From the NCBI RefSeq assembly GCF_009741265.1, contig NZ_WOWL01000001.1, positions 1,550,001 through 1,614,000 on the forward strand: a stretch of 64,000 nucleotides of DNA. The letters are read 5' to 3'. Both the position numbers and the translations under genes were made by a program. Source of the stretch: Pseudarthrobacter sp. GA104. GTDB taxonomy: Bacteria; Actinomycetota; Actinomycetes; Actinomycetales; Micrococcaceae. This document shows positions 17,205 through 25,869 of this stretch, piece after piece. Below the pieces are notes generated by a model, which was not told where the DNA came from, did not search any database, and saw only the letters and a program-made list of their open reading frames with translations. Each line of letters begins with the position of its first letter. Within the stretch, counting starts at the first letter, position 1.

Positions 17205-19343
17205 TTACACGTACTCAGCCGGGTAAGCCAATGGCGGGCGCGGTTCCGCCAGGAGCTTGAGGCCCGGCGGCAGCCCCTCCACGGTGCCGTGGGTCCCGGA
17301 CGCCCTGATGTTGATGCGGGCGGTGTCCAGCAGCACGTTTTCGGCCCGGAACTCGCCCACCTCCTCCGGAAGGATCGGCGCCAGGTGCACTACCCCGTGC
17401 GTGAAGACGGGGTCGAAGCGGAGCAGGGCCCGGACCAGTTGTATGGGCGCCGCCGCCGCCCATGCCTGCGGCGAGCAGGCGGTGGGGTATGCCACCGGTC
17501 CGGAGAACTCGCCGCGGTCGAAACCGCAGAACAGTTCGGGCAGCCTGCCGTCAAAATGCTCAGCGGCCTCGAAGATGCCGGTGGCCACCCGGCGCGCCTC
17601 CTCCACGAATCCGTAGCGCATCAGCCCGGTTGCCACCAGGGCCGTGTCATGCGGCCACACCGAGCCGTTGTGGTAGCTCACCGGGTTGTAGGCGCCCATG
17701 TCCGAGCTGAGGGTGCGGATTCCCCAGCCGGTGAACATCTGCGGGGACATCAGGTGCTCCACCACGGAGGCCGCCTTGTCCTCATCCACGATGCCCATCC
17801 AGAGGCAGTGCCCCATGTTTGAAGTACACGCGTCCACCGGCCGCTTGTCCTTATCCAGCGCCACTGCGAAGTAACCCTTGTCCGGCAGCCAGAACTTCTC
17901 GTTGAAGGCGGCCTTCAAATCCGCGGCGCGTTCAGCCCAGTGCTGTTCCAGGGCGCGGTCGCCGCTCCAGCGGGCCAGCAGTGACCGGCCCACATAGGCG
18001 GAGTAAACGTAGGCCTGGACTTCGCAGAGGGCAATGGGCGCCTCCGCCATGGTCCCGTCCGCGAAGTTGATGCCGTCCCAGGAATCCTTCCACCCCTGGT
18101 TGACGAGTCCATGGTCGTTGGGCCGGATGTACTCCACGAACCCGTCGCCGTCGCGGTCCCCGTACTTCTCGATCCACTCCAAAGCCCTGTCCACGTGGGG
18201 CACCAACGGCTCCACAATGTCCTTTGACTGCCCCCACCTGCTCAGCTCGCCAACCAGGGCCGCAAACAGCGGCGTGGCGTCAGCGGTGCCGTAGTAGGCG
18301 CTGCCCCCCAGCGCCAGCCCCGCGGTGACGCCCAACCTCACCTCGTGCGGGATGCGCCCCGGTTCTTCCTCGGAGTCCGTGTCCACCTTCGTCCCCTGGA
18401 GGCCGGCCAAGGTCTGCAACGTCCCGGCCGCCAGTTTGGGGTCCACCATCAGGCTCATGTAGGAGGAGAGGATGGAGTCGCGGCCGAAGAGCGCCATGAA
18501 CCAGGGGGCGCCGGCGGCGACGGCTACCCGTTCCGGATGGTGCGGGTCGAAGATCCGCAGGGATCCCAGGTCGCTTTGGCTGCGGTTCAGCAGATCCTGC
18601 AGGTTGGCGTCCGACACGGTGATCAGCGGGACGTTCTGCTCCCAGTGCCGGTGCCGGCGGGCGCCCTCCCGGTGGTGCGGCAGCCCGTCCTCGCTGAAGG
18701 CGTCGGCGGGGGCCTGCCCGTTGATCAGGGGGACCACAATGATGCTGGTAGCCCACTTGCCGCGGGGTGGAATGGTGGCGCGGAAGCGGAGCCCGTCTGT
18801 GCTGACGGCGGCGCCGCGGGCCCGGACGGCCGTTCCCCGCCGTTGGCCGTTGCGGGCGCTTTCAATCACGAGCTGGCCGTCGCGGACCGTGCGGACGGCC
18901 TCGGCATGCTTTGACGTGCGGCCCACCTTGACGTCGAAAAGATCGTCCTGGTCTGCACCAACGAGGAGTTCGATGTCGCATTCCACAGGCTCAGCCGAGT
19001 AGTTCTCCAGCGTGATGTCGTCCTGCAGGCCGGGGCCGATGTGGCGGGTTTGACGGACCACCAGCGGGCTGTCGAACCGGCCGTCCGGCCACTGGGCCCT
19101 CCCAACGAAGGTGGCTTCGAAGGGCTTGGGCCGTTGCGCCGCCAACGGTTCACGCAAGGAGCCATTTACTCGGAGGATCCAGTGGGAAATGATGCGCGTG
19201 TCTTGGTAGAAAGCACCGTTCGTGCCGGTGTCTGAACTGATGTCCCCGGTGCCGGAAGAGATGCAGAACGAGGATCCTTCCAGCACCGTCACCGAACCTG
19301 ATTCGGATGCGGCGGCCTCGGTGTCGGCGTTCCATGCAGTCAA
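17205..19343 (-). CDS. Glycogen-debranching-type enzyme (amylo-alpha-1,6-glucosidase family)
   Basis: A 712-residue protein with an N-terminal GDE_N_bis-type beta domain (FYQDTRIISHWILRVNG, then RAQWPDGRF...) and a C-terminal (alpha/alpha)6 barrel. Catalytic-type segments include APWFMALFGRDSILSSYM, NQGWKDSWDGINFADGT, and NPVSYHNGSVWPHDTAL. It may trim limit dextrins or other glucosides; several soil actinobacteria use it for storage or osmolyte glucans. The start appears to be TTG at 19343, preceded by GAAGGAG nine bases upstream. A GT4 glycosyltransferase lies just upstream in the same direction. Confidence 0.88.
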   Translation of the reverse strand: MTAWNADTEAAASESGSVTVLEGSSFCISSGTGDISSDTGTNGAFYQDTRIISHWILRVNGSLREPLAAQRPKPFEATFVGRAQWPDGRFDSPLVVRQTRHIGPGLQDDITLENYSAEPVECDIELLVGADQDDLFDVKVGRTSKHAEAVRTVRDGQLVIESARNGQRRGTAVRARGAAVSTDGLRFRATIPPRGKWATSIIVVPLINGQAPADAFSEDGLPHHREGARRHRHWEQNVPLITVSDANLQDLLNRSQSDLGSLRIFDPHHPERVAVAAGAPWFMALFGRDSILSSYMSLMVDPKLAAGTLQTLAGLQGTKVDTDSEEEPGRIPHEVRLGVTAGLALGGSAYYGTADATPLFAALVGELSRWGQSKDIVEPLVPHVDRALEWIEKYGDRDGDGFVEYIRPNDHGLVNQGWKDSWDGINFADGTMAEAPIALCEVQAYVYSAYVGRSLLARWSGDRALEQHWAERAADLKAAFNEKFWLPDKGYFAVALDKDKRPVDACTSNMGHCLWMGIVDEDKAASVVEHLMSPQMFTGWGIRTLSSDMGAYNPVSYHNGSVWPHDTALVATGLMRYGFVEEARRVATGIFEAAEHFDGRLPELFCGFDRGEFSGPVAYPTACSPQAWAAAAPIQLVRALLRFDPVFTHGVVHLAPILPEEVGEFRAENVLLDTARINIRASGTHGTVEGLPPGLKLLAEPRPPLAYPAEYV

Positions 19344-19398
19344 GGGAAAGGGCTCCTTCGCTAGGAGGCGGACTTACCGCGGTTCGGAAGACCGTCCC

Positions 19399-20460
19399 TT
19401 AAAGATTCTGGTGCAAACCGATCGCATCCGGAACCCCTGGGGGAGCCTCCCCTGCGAGCAGCTTCTCGAAGAGCCGGAGGTGCTCGTTCACCATGCGTTC
19501 CTCGCTGAACCGTTCCGCGGCGGCCTTTCGGCAAGCTGCACGGCTGAGGCTCTCCGCCTCATGCACAAAGCCCGCCAGCTGCTCCGTGCTTCCCAGGTAC
19601 CCGGTCCGGCCATGGTCGATAATTTCGGGTGCGGAACCTATCCGGGTGCCTATTACAGGGGTGCCTGTGGCAAGCGCCTCGATCATGACCAGCCCGAAAG
19701 GTTCAGACCACTGAATCGGGTTGAGGAAGGCCAGCGCCTCGCCCATCAGCCGATACTTGATGGCGTCGTCCACTTCGCCGACGAAGTCCTCATTGGGCCC
19801 CAGCATGGGCTCGATGACCTCACGGAAATACCGGATTTCGTCGGGGTCGCGCATCTTGACCGCTATCCGCAGCGGCAGTCCCGCCTCCCTGGCGATCATA
19901 ATGGCCTCCAGCAGCCCCTTATCGGCGCAGGCCCGCCCGACGAAGCACAGGTAGCCGCCGGTCCCCGACCCCATCGGAACGGAGGAAACGTCCATCCCGT
20001 GGTGGATGACCCGCGTCACCGGCACCTCCGGTGCGCGCGAGCACTGGTCCCGGGAGATAGCGATCACAGCCGCCCTCCGGCCGATGGCACGGTAGATATC
20101 CACTGCGTCCGCACTGAGCGGGCCGTGGATTGTCGTTGCCACCGGGACCTGGTCAGGCCGCTCCACGTACAGGGGGCCGGTGAGGGTGTGGTCATGGATG
20201 ATATCCACGTCCCCCATGGCTGCGTACGCCCGGACTACGTGACTCAGCTCAGAGATGGCTAAACCGAGTCCGTCACTGTGTGCAGGCCGCATGCCCGGAG
20301 CCCGGGGGACAGCGCATGTGCTGTCCGAGGGAGCTGCCAACACGACGTCATGCCCGGCCGCCGCAAAGCCTCTGGCGAGGCTGTCCACTACTCTTTCAAT
20401 GCCACCGTACGTTACCGGTGGAACAGGAATCCAAGGTCCTGCAACCAGTCCTATCCGCAT
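19399..20460 (-). CDS. Glycosyltransferase family 4 protein
   Basis: A 353-residue GT-B-fold glycosyltransferase. The N-terminal MRIGLVAGPWIPVPPVTYGG with its GG acceptor loop, FVGRACADKGLLEAI in the middle, and the EPFGLVMIEALATGTPVIGT nucleotide-sugar-binding E-x7-E block are diagnostic. Donor and acceptor are unknown. It is cotranscribed with the debranching enzyme 55 bp downstream, suggesting a role in building or remodelling a glucan. Confidence 0.93.
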   Translation of the reverse strand: MRIGLVAGPWIPVPPVTYGGIERVVDSLARGFAAAGHDVVLAAPSDSTCAVPRAPGMRPAHSDGLGLAISELSHVVRAYAAMGDVDIIHDHTLTGPLYVERPDQVPVATTIHGPLSADAVDIYRAIGRRAAVIAISRDQCSRAPEVPVTRVIHHGMDVSSVPMGSGTGGYLCFVGRACADKGLLEAIMIAREAGLPLRIAVKMRDPDEIRYFREVIEPMLGPNEDFVGEVDDAIKYRLMGEALAFLNPIQWSEPFGLVMIEALATGTPVIGTRIGSAPEIIDHGRTGYLGSTEQLAGFVHEAESLSRAACRKAAAERFSEERMVNEHLRLFEKLLAGEAPPGVPDAIGLHQNL

Positions 20461-20680
20461 TCCTGGCCTCGCCTAGAACGGGCCTGGCTCCCCAGCCGGG
20501 CCGGGCAATACTGTCCGCGGAACCTGATATGTCCCGCGGTCTAATTCAGAATCATCCGGTGGCATCTGCTTAGCCTTCAACTCAGACTATGGCGCAGGAT
20601 TGGCGGCAGACAAGACCCACTGTGCGGCAACTAACACCGGGCTCCGGAATGGCGGCCCGAAATCCGCGGTTACGTCCAGC

Positions 20681-21379
20681 ATGAAGATAGAGATCTGGTC
20701 CGATGTTGCCTGCCCGTGGTGCTTTATTGGCAAGCGGCGCTTCGAAGCTGCCCTGGCCGCCTTCCCGCACCGTGATTACGTGGACGTGACCTGGCGCAGC
20801 TACCAGCTGGACCCCACCCTTCCCGAGCACTATGACGGCACGGAACTCGAGTACCTGAGTTCCCGCAAGGGCATCCCCGCAGAGCAGGTCTCGGCGATGT
20901 TCGGCCACGTTGCCGGCCAGGCGAAGGCCGAGGGCCTGAATTACCGGTTCGACTCGGTGGTGGTGGCCAACAGCTTCACCGCGCACCGCCTGATCCACCT
21001 TGCCGCTGCCCACGGCAAGCAGGATGCTGCAAAGGAACGCCTGCTCAGCGACCACTTCGAGCATGGCAAGGACATCGGCAGCCGGCAGTACCTTGCGTCG
21101 CTCGGCGTCGAACTCGGCATCGACCCCGGCGCAGTGGATGAGCTCTTCACCACGGACAAGTACGCGGACGCAGTCCGCTTCGATTTCGAGGAGGGCCGGT
21201 CCCTGGGCATCAGCGGCGTCCCGTTCTTCGTGATCGACCGGAAGTACGGACTCTCCGGGGCACAACCCGTTGAGACCTTCACTGCCGCCTTGAACCAGGC
21301 ATGGCAGGAAGCCAATCCCCTTGTCATGGTCAACTCCGGCGAGGGGGAGGCCTGCGGACCGGACGGCTGCCCGGCGTAG
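20681..21379 (+). CDS. DsbA-family oxidoreductase, FrnE-like
   Basis: A 232-residue thioredoxin-fold protein with the redox motif CPWC at residues 11-14 close to the N-terminus and no signal peptide, so it is cytoplasmic like FrnE of Deinococcus and polyketide loci. The C-terminal ISGVPFFVIDRKYGLSGAQP contains the cis-Pro loop and substrate lip. ATG 20681 is chosen from the family N-terminus (MKIEIWSDVACPWC); no strong ribosome site is visible. The preceding gap 20461-20680 shows no gene. A TetR regulator follows 57 bp downstream. Confidence 0.92.
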   Translation: MKIEIWSDVACPWCFIGKRRFEAALAAFPHRDYVDVTWRSYQLDPTLPEHYDGTELEYLSSRKGIPAEQVSAMFGHVAGQAKAEGLNYRFDSVVVANSFTAHRLIHLAAAHGKQDAAKERLLSDHFEHGKDIGSRQYLASLGVELGIDPGAVDELFTTDKYADAVRFDFEEGRSLGISGVPFFVIDRKYGLSGAQPVETFTAALNQAWQEANPLVMVNSGEGEACGPDGCPA

Positions 21380-21406
21380 GAAAGTACGGCAGGAAAGGGC
21401 GGGGCG

Positions 21407-21433
21407 TTTACTGACACATGGCGGTAAAGTGTC
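21407..21433. promoter_or_regulatory. Interleaved dyads and leaderless promoter of the TetR gene
   Basis: TTTAC (21407-21411) pairs with GTAAA (21424-21428), and GACAC (21413-21417) with GTGTC (21429-21433), giving two overlapping inverted repeats. TAAAGT at 21425-21430 is a -10 box exactly six bases before the ATG. A TetR autoregulatory operator over its own leaderless promoter fits well. Confidence 0.55.
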
Positions 21434-21436
21434 TGT

Positions 21437-22087
21437 ATGCCCAGGATTTCAGCGGCCAGCAATGCCGAGCAGCGAGCGGACACCCAGCGCCGCATCCTTA
21501 CGGCCTTCGGCGAACTCCTTTTCTCCCATGGCCTGCCCGGGCTGACCATGACGGACGTGGCGCGGCACGCCGGGGTGGGCCGGACCGCCGTCTACAACTA
21601 CTACGCCGACATCGAAGAGCTGCTGATTTCCTACGCCCTGGATGAGACTGAGAAGTTCCTCTCCGAACTGCGGGACTCCCTGGGACGACTGGACAACCCC
21701 GTGGACAGGCTCGCGCTGTACGTCCGCGCGCAGGTGGTGGACCTCAGCCGCCGCCACCTCCCGCCGGGGCCTGCCATGGGAGCGGTGCTCTCGCCGTCGT
21801 CCTTTGCCAAACTCGCCAACCACGTGGGCGAACTGAGCGTCCTGCTGCAGGGGATCCTGCGGGACGGAATGGAGCAGGGCTACCTTCCTGTGGCGGACGT
21901 CAACCAGCAGGCACAGCTGATCCTGGGCACGCTGTCCTCCAGCGCGGCCAGGGGCAGCGATGAGCCCGCCGAATTGGAAGCCCGGGTGGCCAGGACGGTC
22001 CGCTTCATCCAGCTCGGGGCCGGGGCAAGGTTCGACGACGACGGCCGCCCCGTCCGGCTGGCCCCGCTTCCCGCGGTGGCTGGCTGA
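21437..22087 (+). CDS. TetR-family transcriptional regulator
   Basis: A 216-residue repressor-type protein. The helix-turn-helix spans about residues 14-62 (RRILTAFGELLFSHGLPGLT ... VGRTAVYNYY). The C-terminal ligand domain is not informative. It probably controls itself and perhaps the FrnE-like gene upstream; the dyads sit directly at its start codon. No Shine-Dalgarno sequence is present, which agrees with leaderless expression. Confidence 0.93.
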   Translation: MPRISAASNAEQRADTQRRILTAFGELLFSHGLPGLTMTDVARHAGVGRTAVYNYYADIEELLISYALDETEKFLSELRDSLGRLDNPVDRLALYVRAQVVDLSRRHLPPGPAMGAVLSPSSFAKLANHVGELSVLLQGILRDGMEQGYLPVADVNQQAQLILGTLSSSAARGSDEPAELEARVARTVRFIQLGAGARFDDDGRPVRLAPLPAVAG

Positions 22088-22121
22088 GCAGCACCACAGT
22101 GGGTGGGCGGCCAACCCCGCG

Positions 22122-22796
22122 TCACGGAGTGGGCGCTGCAGAGGGGATGACTGGCCATTTGTCGTCGTCGGCAACCCGGCGGCTTTCCCGCGGACAACCC
22201 AGCTTTCCGGGCGTCTGGTCAACAAGCTCGGGCGGGGCCAGCGCCTTGTAGTCCTGGGAGAGGATCACGTCCACGCTTCCGTCTGTCCTGCTGTCCTGGA
22301 AGTAGTCCGAACCCGGCAGGTTGCGCTGGACACTGAAGGCAGCGGCCTGCCCGGCCGCCCCGGAAACCACGGCGGCAATGCCACGGTAGCCTGCGTCGAT
22401 GTTGGACACCGCGCCCACTACGAACTTCCTGGCCAGGAACTCATCCGCCACAGAGCGGGCCAGCCCGGGCCTGCTGGTGGAGTTATAGACGTTGAGGTTG
22501 ATCTGCTCGTGGGGGGTGTAGTCAAAGGTGGCGGCCGGGCAGGTGGAAACGGCCTCCTCGGCCGGCGCTGCGGCAGGAAACTTCAGCCGTTCGTCGATGA
22601 TGGCCAGCGCGGTGATGATGGCCGCCACGATCAGGCCGATCAGGAGGACCAGGACAACCCCGTGCAGCGCCCGGCGGCGCACGCGCGCTGTATCGTCGGC
22701 GTCGCGGGCCGCTTCAAAGGTGGCCCGCAGTTCGGGGCCGGTGACAACGTGGTGGCCGTGGAGGATACTGACGTCCTGCTGCTTTTTCCTAGCCAT
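22122..22796 (-). CDS. LytR C-terminal-domain (LytR_C) membrane protein
   Basis: A 224-residue protein with a cytoplasmic N-terminus, one membrane helix (about 46-66, GVVLVLLIGLIVAAIITALA) and an extracellular LytR_C domain (INLNVYNSTSRPGLARSVAD onward to GSVDVILSQDY). This stand-alone architecture is common in actinobacteria, near or apart from LCP-family wall-polymer ligases. Its function is not established. Its start overlaps the end of the upstream small gene by eight bases, so the two are coupled. Confidence 0.88.
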   Translation of the reverse strand: MARKKQQDVSILHGHHVVTGPELRATFEAARDADDTARVRRRALHGVVLVLLIGLIVAAIITALAIIDERLKFPAAAPAEEAVSTCPAATFDYTPHEQINLNVYNSTSRPGLARSVADEFLARKFVVGAVSNIDAGYRGIAAVVSGAAGQAAAFSVQRNLPGSDYFQDSRTDGSVDVILSQDYKALAPPELVDQTPGKLGCPRESRRVADDDKWPVIPSAAPTP

Positions 22797-23088
22797 CTAT
22801 CACCAGGACGCGAGCGTGGATTGCGGTGCGCTGGTGCAGGGCGGTGCGGACGGCGCGGTGCAGCCCGTCCTCCAGGTACAGGGTTCCCTGGTACTGCACC
22901 ACGTGCGGGAAAAGGTCACCGAAAAAGGTGGAGTCCTCGGCCAGCAGCGCTTCCAGGTCAAGGGTGCGTTTGGTGGTCACCAGCTCATCCAGCCGGACGG
23001 GCCGCGGCGGGAGCGAAGCCCAGTCCTTCGGCGTCATGTAACCATGGTCGGGGTAAGGGCGGCCCTCGCCCACAGCTTTGAATATCAC
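22789..23088 (-). CDS. Small conserved actinobacterial protein, ParB/Srx-fold-like
   Basis: A 99-residue protein. The segment LYLEDGLHRAVRTALHQRTA resembles the DGxHR motif of ParB-N/sulfiredoxin-fold proteins, preceded by conserved VRLDELVTTKRTLDLEALL. Similar proteins may be labelled VapB-family antitoxins, but there is no PIN-domain toxin next to it and no ribbon-helix-helix sequence. It overlaps the LytR_C gene by eight bases. Function unknown. Confidence 0.75.
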   Translation of the reverse strand: MIFKAVGEGRPYPDHGYMTPKDWASLPPRPVRLDELVTTKRTLDLEALLAEDSTFFGDLFPHVVQYQGTLYLEDGLHRAVRTALHQRTAIHARVLVIDG

Positions 23089-23224
23089 CTTGCCACACTA
23101 GGCATCCTGCACGTCCAGCGAAAGTGCCCCGGCGTGCCTGTTGCAGGTTGTGGCCAAACAGTGACCATGTGTCACATGCGGTGCCCAAGGCCCGCCAGGA
23201 ACAGCCCGCCCCCGGCACTGCTGA

Positions 23225-23230
23225 GAGAAT
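23225..23230 (+). promoter_or_regulatory. -10 box of a leaderless promoter for the HAD gene
   Basis: GAGAAT lies six bases before ATG 23237, with no ribosome binding site between. The rest of the gap 23089-23236 contains nothing else recognisable. Confidence 0.45.
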
Positions 23231-23236
23231 AGATGT

Positions 23237-24166
23237 ATGACAGTATCCGAGTCCCCCGCCGTGCCCGCACCAGGAGCCCATGCACGAGCCACACCGCCTC
23301 TGGCACTCCTGCTCGACGTGGACGGGCCGGTGGCAAGTCCGGTCACCCGCGATGTGAAGCGGGAGATCATCGATGACCTGGTGGCCCTCGCCGCCGCCGG
23401 CATCCCCGTTGTTTTCAACACCGGGCGCTCTGACGCGTTCATCAGGGAACAGGTCATGGAACCCATGATCGCCGCCGGGATTCCGTCAGGCACCATCATC
23501 CACGCCGTCTGCGAGAAGGGCGCCGTCTGGTTCAGCTACACCGCGGCCGGGCCCGGCCCCATCCACGTGGACCGCGAACTCGCCGTGCCGGCAGCCTACG
23601 GGGACGACATCCGGCGGATGGTGGCAGAGGACTATGCAGCGCACATGTTCTTTGACGAAACCAAGCGGGCCATGGTGTCCGTGGAGCAGCACATCGAGGT
23701 GCCCAGCGCCGAGTACCTGGAGGAGCAAAAACTATTCGACGCCGACGCCATGGACCTGATGGCCCGCCACGGGCTGGGAGTGGTGCGGCTGGACCACCAC
23801 GCCCCCAATTCCGACGACGAGGTGGACTACCGGGTGGACCCCACCATCATTTCCACGGACATTGAATCGGTGCGGCTTGGGAAGGACCTGGGAGCCAGCC
23901 GGGCAGTGGAGCTGCTCGCGGCACAGGGCATCACCCCGGAGGCCTGGCGGACCGTTGGCGATTCGCGCACGGACTATGCCATGGCTGACTGGCTTCACCA
24001 CAACGACCACCCGGTCAAGCACGTGGATGTCCGGCCCGCGGACGGCATCCCGGAAAAACCGTACCAAGTCCTGACCGCCGAGGACCTGGGGCTTCCGGCG
24101 TCCGTAATCCATGACGACGCCGGCGGTGCTTTCCTGCGCAGCTGGCGGGAGGCGCTGGGCGGCTGA
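23237..24166 (+). CDS. HAD-superfamily hydrolase
   Basis: A 309-residue phosphatase-type protein. Motif I is LLDVDGPVASPVTRDVK (about residues 30-45, nucleophile Asp), and motif IV is TVGDSRTDYAMADWL near 240. The central cap carries a Cof/trehalose-phosphatase-like layout. The substrate is unknown; a sugar phosphate is plausible given the neighbouring glycan genes. Expected to be leaderless. Confidence 0.85.
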   Translation: MTVSESPAVPAPGAHARATPPLALLLDVDGPVASPVTRDVKREIIDDLVALAAAGIPVVFNTGRSDAFIREQVMEPMIAAGIPSGTIIHAVCEKGAVWFSYTAAGPGPIHVDRELAVPAAYGDDIRRMVAEDYAAHMFFDETKRAMVSVEQHIEVPSAEYLEEQKLFDADAMDLMARHGLGVVRLDHHAPNSDDEVDYRVDPTIISTDIESVRLGKDLGASRAVELLAAQGITPEAWRTVGDSRTDYAMADWLHHNDHPVKHVDVRPADGIPEKPYQVLTAEDLGLPASVIHDDAGGAFLRSWREALGG

Positions 24167-24264
24167 GCCCCTTCCGGGCATCGGCTGCCCGAACCCCTGC
24201 CGTTTTACCGGCGGGGCTATCATGCACATAGGAACGCTAACTAATACGCAGCACGGAGACCACC

Positions 24265-25860
24265 ATTACAGAAGCACCGGTTCAAGACGAGGTCTACTAC
24301 GGCGGCCAGGCATCCGTAGAGGAACAATTTCACGCAGAGATCACCTCCGCAGAAGCTGAGCAGCGCCTCAACCCGCGCCCTGACGTCATTACGCACAAGG
24401 GCCGCATCGCCCTGATCAACTACAACAGGACTCCCTACCAGGCCATGGTGGAGGACCTGCTGTTCGTCAGGAATGTGCTGGCCAACGCCGGGCTGGCATA
24501 CCTGCTGGTCAGGGGCAACAACGACCGCCCTGTCATTGCCTTGGACTGGAAAGACAGGAAGAAGCTCCGGGCCGCCCTGGTGGAAGCCTGCCAGGACGAA
24601 CCCTTCTACTCCATGACCGTGGACGCCAAGAAGAAAACCTCCCTCCTGGTTGCGGACGGTGAACTCTCCTCCAACCGGCAGGCGCGCATCTTCCGCCTGT
24701 ACCGGCCGCGGGTGGAGCCGGCCGGCGGCTTCGAGTTCGGTGCCTCCGCGGGTGTCCAGATTGAGCTTTGGTCCTTCAAGGGCGACGAGATCATCCTGCC
24801 GATCGAGAACTCCCTCACACGCAGGACCCTGCTCCGGCAGGACGCCGTCCGAGGCACCGTTGAACGCTACGGCCACACCTGGCCCACCATCGAGAACATG
24901 TTCGCGGACCACGCGAGCGACATCAGCTTCGACATCGACCTGGTGTTCTCCTGGGTGGACGGCAGCTCCCCTGAGTACATCGCCGCCCGCCGGGCCCAAC
25001 AGAAGGACGTTGTCCTGGGCGAGGGCGATGACCACGAGGCCCGCTTCCGGCAGATCAACGAGCTCAAGTACGCGCTGCGGTCCGTCTACATGTTTGCGCC
25101 CTGGATCCGCCGCATTTTCATTGCCACGGATTCACCGGCACCCGCGTGGCTGGCGGAACACCCGTCCGTGACCATCGTCCGCAGTGAGGAGTTCTTCTCG
25201 GACCCTTCCGTGCTGCCCACGCACAACTCCCAGGCGGTGGAGTGCCAGCTCCACAACATCGAAGGCCTGTCCGAGCATTTCCTGTACTCCAATGACGACA
25301 TGTTTTTCGGCCGGCCGGTCAGCCCGGACCTGTTCTTCACCCCGGGAGGCATCACCAAGTTCATCGAGGCCGAAACCCGGATCGGCCTGGGCGAGAACGC
25401 TGCAGAGCGCAGCGGGTTCGAGAACGCGGCCCGCGTCAACCGCAAGCTGTTGTGGAACAGGTTCGGCCGCATCACCACCCGGCACCTGGAGCACACCGCA
25501 GCGCCGCTGCGGCGCAGCGTGGTGGCGAAGATGGAGCACGAGTTCCCGGAGGAATTCCGGAAGACGGCGGCCAGCCGCTTCAGGGCGGCGGACAACATCT
25601 CCGTGACCAACTCCTTCTACCACTACTACGCCCTGCTCACGGGCCGGGCAGTAACCCAGACGGCGGCGAAGGTCCGTTACGTGGACACCACCATGCGGAC
25701 GGGACTGAACTACCTGCCCAAGCTGCTGGCCAAGCGGAACATGGATTTCTTCTGCCTGAACGATGGCAGCTTCCCCGAGGTGGATGCCGACGAGCGCGCC
25801 GCACTGGTGACGGACTTCCTGGAGAAGTACTTCCCCATCAAGGCGCCCTGGGAAAAGTAG
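24265..25860 (+). CDS. Stealth-family capsular-polysaccharide phosphotransferase-like protein, apparent ATT start
   Basis: A 531-residue protein of the Stealth family, which transfers sugar-1-phosphates to build phosphodiester-linked glycans. Conserved regions in order: CR1 (RIALINYNRTPYQAMVEDL, about 50-68), CR2 (DIDLVFSWVDG, about 223), CR3 (LSEHFLYSNDDMFFGRPV, about 335-352) and a C-terminal CR4. The first ATG, at 24445, would cut through CR1. The frame is open back to 24241 and codes for Stealth-like sequence; the only start placed correctly after a ribosome site (GGAG at 24255-24258) is ATT at 24265. ATA 24244 is the other option. No further capsule genes are adjacent. Confidence 0.85.
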   Translation: MTEAPVQDEVYYGGQASVEEQFHAEITSAEAEQRLNPRPDVITHKGRIALINYNRTPYQAMVEDLLFVRNVLANAGLAYLLVRGNNDRPVIALDWKDRKKLRAALVEACQDEPFYSMTVDAKKKTSLLVADGELSSNRQARIFRLYRPRVEPAGGFEFGASAGVQIELWSFKGDEIILPIENSLTRRTLLRQDAVRGTVERYGHTWPTIENMFADHASDISFDIDLVFSWVDGSSPEYIAARRAQQKDVVLGEGDDHEARFRQINELKYALRSVYMFAPWIRRIFIATDSPAPAWLAEHPSVTIVRSEEFFSDPSVLPTHNSQAVECQLHNIEGLSEHFLYSNDDMFFGRPVSPDLFFTPGGITKFIEAETRIGLGENAAERSGFENAARVNRKLLWNRFGRITTRHLEHTAAPLRRSVVAKMEHEFPEEFRKTAASRFRAADNISVTNSFYHYYALLTGRAVTQTAAKVRYVDTTMRTGLNYLPKLLAKRNMDFFCLNDGSFPEVDADERAALVTDFLEKYFPIKAPWEK

Positions 25861-25869
25861 GCGGGCGGC

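Noticed and set aside
22789..23088. A type II toxin-antitoxin module based on the VapB-like label
   Set aside because: No PIN-domain or other toxin gene is adjacent, and the sequence has a ParB/Srx-like DGxHR motif, not a DNA-binding antitoxin fold.
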